From contig JAUVKO010000081.1 of NCBI GenBank assembly GCA_030596225.1, positions 1 through 8,465 of the forward strand: 8,465 bases of DNA, written 5' to 3'. How positions within the stretch are numbered: position 1 is the first letter of the stretch; each line of letters opens with the position of its first letter. The notes beneath the pieces were generated by a model, which did no database searches, had not been told where the DNA came from, and worked only from the letters and a program-made list of their open reading frames with translations. The stretch is from Fidelibacterota bacterium. Its GTDB lineage: Bacteria > Fidelibacterota > UBA8477 > JABMPR01. Positions 1 to 4,601 of this stretch are shown here, piece by piece. Both the position numbers and the translations under genes were made by a program.

Positions 1-25
1 TATTAACTTCAAAATATTTTAGTGC

Positions 26-138
26 TTTTACGATCTTAATGTTTTCTGCATAGCCATGGCTATGGATAAAATATTAAGTGAAGTAAAACGGTAAAAGATG
101 AAGAAATTACAGGCAGTTTGGAACTGAAATTGGTATTA
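26..138. repeat. Hairpin-bearing direct repeat, copy 1
   Basis: This is the first of two imperfect copies. Aligned without gaps to 188-300, about 83 of 113 positions match by hand count. It contains a 16-bp perfect palindrome at 49-64 (CATAGC, CATG, GCTATG). Around nearly the same centre are wider arms: TTAAT 36-40 with ATTAA 73-77, and TTTTAC 26-31 with GTAAAA 83-88, so the unit could fold into a long stem. A 13-bp block, AAAAGATGAAGAA (93-105), is identical in both copies. The right end runs into a separate perfect inverted repeat at 128-146 (AATTGGTA, TTA, TACCAATT), which is not preserved in copy 2. Stops interrupt the reading frames I translated across it, so a protein is unlikely. Whether it is transcribed is unknown. 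Confidence 0.75.
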
Positions 139-187
139 TACCAATTGTACTTCAAAAGAGTCTATATGAATTTAAAAGATTTTTCTG

Positions 188-300
188 TTTTACAATCTTT
201 AAATATTAAGCATAGCTTGAGCTATGGTTGAAATTTTAAGAGCAGTAAAACTGGAAAAGATGAAGAATGCATAGACTGTTTTGAGGTGTAATTAGTATAA
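188..300. repeat. Hairpin-bearing direct repeat, copy 2
   Basis: This is the second copy, offset from the first by exactly 162 bp at every conserved block. The outer arms TTTTAC (188-193) and GTAAAA (245-250) and the stem CATAGC/GCTATG (211-216 with 221-226) are kept, while the four-base loop changes from CATG to TTGA. The 13-bp block AAAAGATGAAGAA recurs at 255-267. An unchanged stem with a changed loop suggests that the fold matters, but two copies are too few to show covariation. Similarity fades towards position 300. A 15-codon reading frame starting at the GCTATG arm ends at once and is not convincing as a gene. Confidence 0.75.
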
Positions 301-354
301 ATCTGTCTGTTGAACAAATTTACAACCGCTTTCCACGTTCAAAAATCCCAGAAC

Positions 355-372
355 TATACCCAAACGGGTATA
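355..372. promoter_or_regulatory. Putative HipB operator O1
   Basis: The sequence is TATACCCAAACGGGTATA, a dyad with 7-bp arms and a 4-bp centre. It matches the two palindromes downstream in length (18 bp) and outer half-sites. The E. coli HipB operator is also an 18-bp dyad, TATCC-N8-GGATA, so a HipB-family dimer is the natural binder. The right arm runs into TATAAT (369-374). Confidence 0.8.
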
Positions 373-393
373 ATATATTATAAACAGCGTGCT

Positions 394-415
394 ATTATAC
401 CTGTTCAGGTATAAT
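394..415. promoter_or_regulatory. Putative HipB operator O2
   Basis: This is the most symmetrical site of the set. The 18-bp core TATACCTGTTCAGGTATA (396-413) extends by two further paired bases on each side, giving a perfect 22-bp palindrome with 10-bp arms around TT. Its centre (404.5) lies 41 bp from the centre of O1 and 55 bp from that of O3. Again the right arm creates a TATAAT (410-415). Confidence 0.8.
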
Positions 416-436
416 CATGGTAATATTTCTTGTTTT

Positions 437-444
437 TATACCCG
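437..444 (+). promoter_or_regulatory. Operator half-site between O2 and O3
   Basis: TATACCCG repeats the left arm of O1 and O3, but the expected partner GGTATA is degraded to TTTATA (449-454). If the degraded arm is counted, the centre falls at 445.5, again 41 bp from O2, about four helical turns. It overlaps the O3 approach and may be a weak or decayed binding site. Confidence 0.5.
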
Positions 445-450
445 TTTTTT

Positions 451-468
451 TATACCCGTTTAGGTATA
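451..468. promoter_or_regulatory. Putative HipB operator O3 over the likely hipBST promoter
   Basis: TATACCCGTTTAGGTATA is the site nearest to hipB. Its right arm continues into TATAAT (465-470), which lies 35 bp before the hipB start codon and is the best candidate -10 box. A good -35 hexamer is not visible at the usual distance (442-447 reads CCGTTT). A repressor bound here would cover the -10 region, which fits autoregulation by the antitoxin complex. Confidence 0.7.
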
Positions 469-505
469 ATATTGTTCAAATTATTCTGGAAAGATTGAAG
501 AAGAC

Positions 506-730
506 ATGCAGAATCTCTCGAAGTTTGTAAAAATCCGCCGGAAAAATCTTGGCCTATCTCAGGTTGAGCTCGCTGATTATGCCGGTGTTGGTTTGCGTTT
601 TATTCGTGACCTGGAACAAGGCAAGGAGTCTCTAAGACTAGACAAGGTTAACCAGGTTCTGGCTTTGTTTGGTAGTCAAATGACTCCCGCTGAGTCGAAA
701 TTAATCATGGGTGATCATGAGACAGGCTAA
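506..730 (+). CDS. hipB: HipB-type antitoxin, XRE-family DNA-binding protein
   Basis: This 74-residue Cro/C1-type helix-turn-helix protein of the HipB (y4mF-like) group is expected to bind the upstream palindromes as a dimer and repress the operon. The recognition unit spans about residues 17-40, with LSQVELADYAGV, then the turn and RFIRDLEQGK. The typical RLDKVNQVLALFG segment follows at 44-56. The protein is nearly all DNA-binding domain, with only a short tail (57-74). It starts at ATG 506 after a purine-rich stretch (GAAGAAGAC) rather than a strong ribosome site. The last codons overlap hipS by 14 to 20 bases, so the two are probably translationally coupled. The family assignment is firm. 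Operator binding is inferred from position and symmetry. Confidence 0.9.
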   Translation: MQNLSKFVKIRRKNLGLSQVELADYAGVGLRFIRDLEQGKESLRLDKVNQVLALFGSQMTPAESKLIMGDHETG

Positions 731-1040
731 GGTTTACTTCAGGGGGATTCTGGCGGGAGAGCTTACAGAAGAGGATGAGCAGTACAGTTTCATTTATGAG
801 CCATTCTATCTCGATGATCCCTTGAATATAGTTGTAAGCTTGACACTTCCCCTCCAAAAGGAAGCATTTACCGGCAAAACCATGTTTTCATTCTTTGATG
901 GTTTGATCCCGGAGGGTTGGCTACTGGATATAACAGTAGAAACCTGGAAACTAAACCCCCGTGATAGAATGGGTTTACTGCTAGCCTGCTGCCGGGATGG
1001 TATTGGCGCAGTAACCATCATTCCGGTTGAGGGAGAATAA
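717..1040 (+). CDS. hipS: HipS-like protein, stand-alone HipA N-terminal subdomain
   Basis: This 107-residue protein corresponds to the N-terminal subdomain 1 of full-length HipA, here encoded separately. Visible features are the opening MRQAKVYFRGILAGELTEE, the strand region SLTLPL (41-46) and the conserved block FFDGLIPEGWLLD (59-71). In the studied E. coli HipBST system the equivalent small protein, not HipB, neutralises the kinase, and a tryptophan of HipS is reported to reach into the HipT active site. Trp68 in the PEGW motif is a candidate counterpart, recalled from the literature and not aligned here. I chose ATG 717 because family members begin at MRxAxVY; GTG 711 in the same frame is an alternative. 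It overlaps hipB, and its stop is followed after one base by the hipT ATG. An antitoxin role is inferred. Confidence 0.85.
   Translation: MRQAKVYFRGILAGELTEEDEQYSFIYEPFYLDDPLNIVVSLTLPLQKEAFTGKTMFSFFDGLIPEGWLLDITVETWKLNPRDRMGLLLACCRDGIGAVTIIPVEGE
1030..1035 (+). promoter_or_regulatory. Ribosome binding site that fixes the hipT start
   Basis: AGGGAG lies six bases before ATG 1042, inside the last codons of hipS. It favours ATG 1042 over the in-frame TTG at 1027, which would add five residues (MRENK) and would itself overlap this site. Confidence 0.75.
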
Positions 1041-1041
1041 G

Positions 1042-1992
1042 ATGTCCCCAACTAACTGTCTCATTTGTTCTCTTCCGTTGGCTGACCAGGATCAGTATTA
1101 TCATGCAAAATGCAGCACGCGCTTTTTCGGAAAGAAAGTACCGCCGGTTTTAGACCTTAGTCTGGATGACATCCGAGCGGCAGCCACCCGGATCATTGAA
1201 ACCAGGGTTACCATTCCCGGTGTTCAAAAGAAACTCTCGTTGCATCTGAGCCGAAAACGAGGCGATAATCGTCTAACTCTGGTGGGCTTGTGGGGAGATT
1301 ACATTTTAAAACCACCGGTCGCAGAGTGTCCCTACATGCCGGAAATCGAGCACATAACCATGACTCTGGCAGAAATATTTGGCCTACGTGTGGTTCCCCA
1401 TGCTTTGATTCCCATGAATTCCGGTGTGCTTGCCTATATCACCCGACGGATTGATCGGCCTTCCGGTGGAGAAAAGCTGCACATTGAGGATATGTGTCAA
1501 CTCTGTGGTCGCCTGACTGAAGATAAGTACAAGGGTAGTATTGAGCAGATCAGTAAAATTCTGGATGCTTATTCTTCAAACCCTTTGTTTGATAAGCTGA
1601 AACTTTTTGACCTGGTTTTGTTCTCATTTATAAGCGGGAATGCTGACATGCACCTTAAAAACTTCTCGCTTATTTATCCATTGCACGACATGGTCCAGCT
1701 GGCACCGGCTTATGACCTGTTAGCGACCCGGCTTTTGATTTCGGAGCAGAACGATTCGGAAGAATCAGCCCTGGCCATCAATGGCAAGCGCCGAAAATTG
1801 AACAGGGAAGATTTTGTAGCTCTGGCAAAGACCCTGGGAATGTCTGACATACAATTCGAAAAAAGTTTCATACGTTTTCATTTGAAAATGGGTGCAGCCA
1901 TTGAATTTCTTAAAGAGAGTCATCTACCTGTTGAAATACGAGCTAAGTATATTGAGTTGATTCAGGGGCGGATGGAGCGGGTTTGCTTGTGA
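1042..1992 (+). CDS. hipT: HipT-like Ser/Thr kinase toxin with N-terminal zinc ribbon
   Basis: This 316-residue protein is the catalytic part of a split HipA kinase. In HipBST systems such toxins arrest growth by phosphorylating an aminoacyl-tRNA synthetase (TrpS for E. coli HipT, GltX for HipA); the target here is unknown. An N-terminal Cys-x2-Cys...His-x2-Cys cluster (C6, C9, H21, C24) looks like a small zinc ribbon. Next comes the Gly-rich loop VTIPGVQKKLSL (56-67), an ATP-site lysine in YILKP (Lys90), the catalytic block GNADMHLKN with Asp202 and Asn207, and a metal-binding Asp225 in APAYDLL. All kinase hallmarks are intact, so it is probably active. The regulatory loop reads Thr57-Ile-Pro59, where E. 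coli HipT has Ser57-Ile-Ser59. It follows hipS by one base and is the last gene of the operon. Confidence 0.88.
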   Translation: MSPTNCLICSLPLADQDQYYHAKCSTRFFGKKVPPVLDLSLDDIRAAATRIIETRVTIPGVQKKLSLHLSRKRGDNRLTLVGLWGDYILKPPVAECPYMPEIEHITMTLAEIFGLRVVPHALIPMNSGVLAYITRRIDRPSGGEKLHIEDMCQLCGRLTEDKYKGSIEQISKILDAYSSNPLFDKLKLFDLVLFSFISGNADMHLKNFSLIYPLHDMVQLAPAYDLLATRLLISEQNDSEESALAINGKRRKLNREDFVALAKTLGMSDIQFEKSFIRFHLKMGAAIEFLKESHLPVEIRAKYIELIQGRMERVCL

Positions 1993-1995
1993 TAG

Positions 1996-2676
1996 TTAGG
2001 GGTCAGTTTTCCATTTTAATAATATATCTTTAACCTTATTTCTCACCTGTGAACGTGCCTCATGTCTATCATGCCCTTGGCTGAGCAGGGTATCATAATC
2101 TGTTTCTGTGTGTCGAATGTGAGCTTGCACTGCCAGGTCAATCGCCTCCGGTGAGAACTGTTTTGCCGAGGCTGACCGTCCAACTCTACCACTATACTTC
2201 CGGCAGGCATGTTCAGCGATTTGCTGGCCTCGTTTAACGAGGCAACCAGGATAAATCTCATGGATTTTCTCAGCAAATTCTTGAATATACTTCACATTCA
2301 GCTCTGCTCGTTGAACTGTAGCGTATTCCCGGCGTTTTTCACGGTATTCACTATCAGATAAACATTCCTGTTCGGCTAGTTCAAGGCCTTTTTCTTCAAC
2401 CAGCAAACCTTGTCTTTCATAATGTTTACGGGCCTTACTCCATTTTAAGACCACAGCAGAGAGAGTCGAGTATTTACGAGACCGCCTGGTCAGAGCCGCA
2501 TCACCAGCGGGCAGGAATACCAAATGTTCCAGATCGGCACAAGCCAGGCACAGGGCACCTTTTTCTCGATCAAGGGTAATCCAGGCTTTACATCCCAAAT
2601 TTTCGCCACATTCGGAACATGTGGATTCTTGAAGGCTGATAAACACTTTTAGCTTAAAGGTAGATTTCTTTTTCAT
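1996..2676 (-). CDS. DUF2293 domain protein with N-terminal zinc-ribbon-like cysteines
   Basis: This 226-residue protein carries a C-terminal DUF2293 domain at about 135-222. The domain is recognised from IHEIYPGC, the block AEHACRKYSGRVGRSA, IDLAVQAHIRHTETDYD and GHDRHEARSQVR. The N-terminus has paired cysteines (C20, C23 and C43, C46), consistent with a zinc ribbon. The middle (about 65-135) is rich in Arg, Lys and Glu and probably helical. No enzymatic motif is evident, and the function of the family is not known to me. The many basic residues and the zinc-ribbon-like N-terminus would fit nucleic-acid binding, but this is a guess. It runs towards hipT, with only 3 bp between the two stop codons and no visible terminator. 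The start at 2676 has an AAGG-like site a few bases upstream. Confidence 0.85.
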   Translation of the reverse strand: MKKKSTFKLKVFISLQESTCSECGENLGCKAWITLDREKGALCLACADLEHLVFLPAGDAALTRRSRKYSTLSAVVLKWSKARKHYERQGLLVEEKGLELAEQECLSDSEYREKRREYATVQRAELNVKYIQEFAEKIHEIYPGCLVKRGQQIAEHACRKYSGRVGRSASAKQFSPEAIDLAVQAHIRHTETDYDTLLSQGHDRHEARSQVRNKVKDILLKWKTDP

Positions 2677-2783
2677 AAAGACCTTTGTTTTTTATCTGGT
2701 CATTAATTCCTAAAAGGTTAGCGTACGGCTGGAGAAAGATCATGTTTATACATTATGCTTCGTAGCATTTTATCACCGATTAA

Positions 2784-2912
2784 TTAATAACTGGAAAACC
2801 AATGTGTTTGTTCTAGAGAAAATTCATTGTTGGCAGCTATGATTCCGAGGATTTTTTGTGGATCCGTATCTAGAAAATTGCTAATTGAATCATAATAATA
2901 TTCACGTTGCAT
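2784..2912 (-). pseudogene. N-terminal remnant of a DUF2075-type helicase gene
   Basis: This 42-codon frame begins at ATG 2912, after an AAGGA site about ten bases upstream, and stops at TAA (2784-2786). It starts MQREYYYDSISNFLDTDP, followed by a QKILGIIAANNEFSLEQ segment. From memory this resembles the opening of DUF2075 DNA/RNA helicase-like proteins, which begin with a tyrosine-rich start, then NFL, an ILG motif and HxF-LxxQQ, before hundreds of residues containing the ATPase core. Here the match ends after about 36 residues and no core follows in the remaining 107 bp before the DUF2293 start. It lies 51 bp downstream of fic on the same strand, so it may have been the second gene of a fic operon. 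A genuine small protein cannot be excluded. Confidence 0.5.
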
Positions 2913-2963
2913 AAATGGTTTTCCTTGTAGATAATCTTCGGTGTTTCTACGAAATAGTGTCCA

Positions 2964-4058
2964 TCAACCCTCGGTGATATCCAGCAGCTCCGGGAATTTC
3001 ATAACTGCCGGCCGGCGTCCGCTGGCTTCACGTATCACCAGCAAAATTCCGGCGTTAATAAGCTGTTTCAATATGGGCATTAGGGTTTGTTTGGGGACCG
3101 ATATATGTAGCTGTAGATCAGATGCCCGAAAAATTGGACGTCTGAATATTGCATCGGCTATTTCAGCAGAATACTGAGTTCGAGTCAGCTCCCTGATCCG
3201 GATTCGTATATCTTGGTGCAAACGAATGATTCGCTGAATTTGATCTGTATTCTTCTCACCCTGTATCTTGACAGCCTGTAGATAGAATTTAATCCAACCA
3301 TTCCAGTCAGCTTTAGTGGAGATCGATCTTAATTTCTCGTAATAGATTTCCCGGTTGTCTTCCAGATATTCACTTAAATAGAACATGGGTCGCTTTAGAC
3401 GCTTTTTATAGTATAAAAATATGGGGGTTAGTAAGCGGCCAATCCTTCCGTTTCCATCCAGAAAAGGATGAATAATTTCAAATTGAGCATGAATGATTGC
3501 TGACTGGACTAAGACATCACCATCATCCGACTGGATGTATTCTTCCAAGTCATCAAGACAGGCCTGGAGCAGGTGCGGCTCTGGAGGTACATATACTGCC
3601 TGATCAATGGGGGCACCCGGCTTGCCTATCCAGTTTTGCCTTATCCTGAATTTGCCGGGATGCTTATCAGCTCCGCGTACACTATGCATTAGCTCACTAC
3701 GCATTTGGCGTATTAAAAACAGACCTAGCTTCTGTGACTCTAATTCCTTCTCAGCCTGAATCAATGTGGACCGATAGTTGACAATTTCCTGAATATCCTG
3801 CTGTTTGCTCTCTTCCAAGACCGGTATTCCAGCTTCATTCTCCAAAACCTCATCCACGGTAGCCTGGGTACCCTCGATTTTTGACGATAATACGGCTTCA
3901 CGAGTTGTCAGTGGCGACAACATAATTTCCGGATTAACTACAGCCTGCAATAGACCATCATAACGAGCTAAGGCGGCATTCGCTTCGCCAACTAAACCAA
4001 TTAACTTTTTATAATCAACATTTACAGGTGGAAGATCTTCTGGAATAAACGGCTTCAT
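2964..4058 (-). CDS. Fic-domain protein with intramolecular inhibitory helix and C-terminal winged helix
   Basis: This 364-residue Fic-family enzyme probably transfers AMP from ATP to a hydroxyl side chain of a target protein. The complete core HPFLDGNGRIGR is at 197-208, with His197 as catalytic base. An upstream block SSKIEG (58-63) fits the inhibitory motif (S/T)xxxE(G/N), which places Glu62 in the ATP site and makes this a class II, self-inhibited Fic protein. The flap region is around 148-164 (GAPIDQAVYVPPEPH). The last 75 residues resemble a winged helix (ASDLQLHISVPKQTLMPILK, then LINAGILL). The layout and length match Fic proteins such as that of Shewanella. I chose ATG 4058 because GGAG lies five bases upstream; an in-frame start at 4103 would add 15 atypical residues and run into the operator repeats. 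The target is unknown. Confidence 0.92.
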   Translation of the reverse strand: MKPFIPEDLPPVNVDYKKLIGLVGEANAALARYDGLLQAVVNPEIMLSPLTTREAVLSSKIEGTQATVDEVLENEAGIPVLEESKQQDIQEIVNYRSTLIQAEKELESQKLGLFLIRQMRSELMHSVRGADKHPGKFRIRQNWIGKPGAPIDQAVYVPPEPHLLQACLDDLEEYIQSDDGDVLVQSAIIHAQFEIIHPFLDGNGRIGRLLTPIFLYYKKRLKRPMFYLSEYLEDNREIYYEKLRSISTKADWNGWIKFYLQAVKIQGEKNTDQIQRIIRLHQDIRIRIRELTRTQYSAEIADAIFRRPIFRASDLQLHISVPKQTLMPILKQLINAGILLVIREASGRRPAVMKFPELLDITEG

Positions 4059-4063
4059 TCTGA

Positions 4064-4067
4064 CTCC
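4064..4067 (-). promoter_or_regulatory. Ribosome binding site deciding the fic start
   Basis: On the minus strand GGAG stands five bases before ATG 4058. The alternative ATG at 4103 lies within the repeat cluster and has no comparable site, so translation from 4058 is preferred. Confidence 0.7.
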
Positions 4068-4073
4068 ATAATT

Positions 4074-4167
4074 TTGTGTCCGATGGAACATACATAAAAA
4101 CACTTGTGTCCGGTATATTTATTATCGCCGGACACAAAACAATTTATGGCTGACAGACCGGACACAA
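4074..4167. promoter_or_regulatory. Nested four-half-site operator upstream of fic
   Basis: Four copies of one half-site are present: TTGTGTCCG at 4074-4082, TTGTGTCCGG at 4104-4113, and the inverse CCGGACACAA at 4128-4137 and 4158-4167. The inner pair and the outer pair share exactly the same centre (4120.5), and copies on each side are 30 bp apart, close to three helical turns. The inner arms flank a 14-bp AT-rich segment (4114-4127) that could hold the fic -10 region, although no clear -35/-10 pair is visible. The arrangement suggests cooperative binding of a dimeric or tetrameric repressor. The winged helix at the C-terminus of the Fic protein makes autoregulation an attractive but unproven idea. 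Confidence 0.75.
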
Positions 4168-4601
4168 GATTTTTTCGCCTGGACGTCGTGCCACCTTTTC
4201 AGGGTTTTAACTGTTTTAGATTTACCTCTGGTTTATAATTCTAACATCCCTTTGGGATTAACGGCCAGAAATAGACCCTACAAAACAAATAACCGTGAAT
4301 ATCCGTCTGCCCGGCGCCTGCCTATGCCGAAGTCGGTCTCCGCCCGCCTTCCTTAGTACGCAGTACGGCGGACAGGCGCAGACAGGTAGCTCAACGAGCG
4401 TAGGTGAGTGGCAAAAAAACGGATGTCAACATTCCCTTGCGCTCTTCGCGTTCTCTGTGGTTGCTTAAAAATTCTTCTCGTTGATCTTTTTTAAATATCC
4501 CTTCGTAATTTTTGTGAAATTCGTTATAAAAACAGTAAAACTGCTTTCAGCCACCACCCAGAATGTGCATCTTTTACGACTATTTAAAATAGGATACTTA
4601 T
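4168..4601. other. Long intergenic region between the accessory block and the metabolic genes
   Basis: I see no credible gene in this stretch. It contains a possible plus-strand -10 box TATAAT (4234-4239) with a poor -35 (CTGTTT, 4211-4216), a small hairpin ATCCC-TTT-GGGAT (4246-4258), and the GC-rich hairpin element at 4305-4386. A degenerate short-period run follows at 4434-4464 (CCTTGCG, CTCTTCGCG, TTCTCTGTGG). Just before the next gene, CTATTTAAAATAG (4580-4592) is a near-palindrome that ends in its ribosome site AGGA (4591-4594). Confidence 0.6.
4305..4386. repeat. GC-rich nested palindromic element
   Basis: This 82-bp GC-rich island in AT-richer surroundings has several paired arms. 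GCGCCTG (4314-4320) pairs with CAGGCGC (4373-4379). CCGCC (4344-4348) pairs with GGCGG (4367-4371). Local hairpins are CCGA-AG-TCGG (4327-4336) and GTAC-GCA-GTAC (4356-4366). GTCTGC (4305-4310) also matches GCAGAC (4378-4383). Elements with CCGCCTT...GGCGGACAGG cores are, as I recall, dispersed in intergenic regions of several uncultured bacterial lineages. No uridine run follows, so a simple terminator is unlikely. Confidence 0.6.

Noticed and set aside
211..271. Short frame MVEILRAVKLEKMKNA within repeat copy 2
   Set aside because: The matching frame in copy 1 is interrupted by a stop, there is no ribosome site, and the similarity is explained by the DNA repeat.
26..300. A CRISPR array or tandem protein repeat in the left repeats
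   Set aside because: There are only two diverged copies with no uniform spacers, and stops interrupt the frames I checked on both strands.
806..1051. Minus-strand open frame of 81 codons opposite hipS
   Set aside because: It lies entirely across the hipS coding region, has no family resemblance and is explained as a shadow of the real gene.
2043..2276. Alternative minus-strand frame inside the DUF2293 gene
   Set aside because: The overlapping DUF2293 frame has strong family motifs; this one has none.
4059..4103. Longer fic start adding 15 residues (MFLCMFHRTQ...)
   Set aside because: The extension reads through an operator half-site, lacks a ribosome site and is unlike the usual Fic N-terminus, while ATG 4058 has a well-placed GGAG.
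4528..4580. Possible third copy of the left repeat before the FAA-family gene (CAGTAAAACTG, CTTTTACGA)
   Set aside because: Only about ten-base matches are shared, in a different order and without the CATAGC/GCTATG stem.
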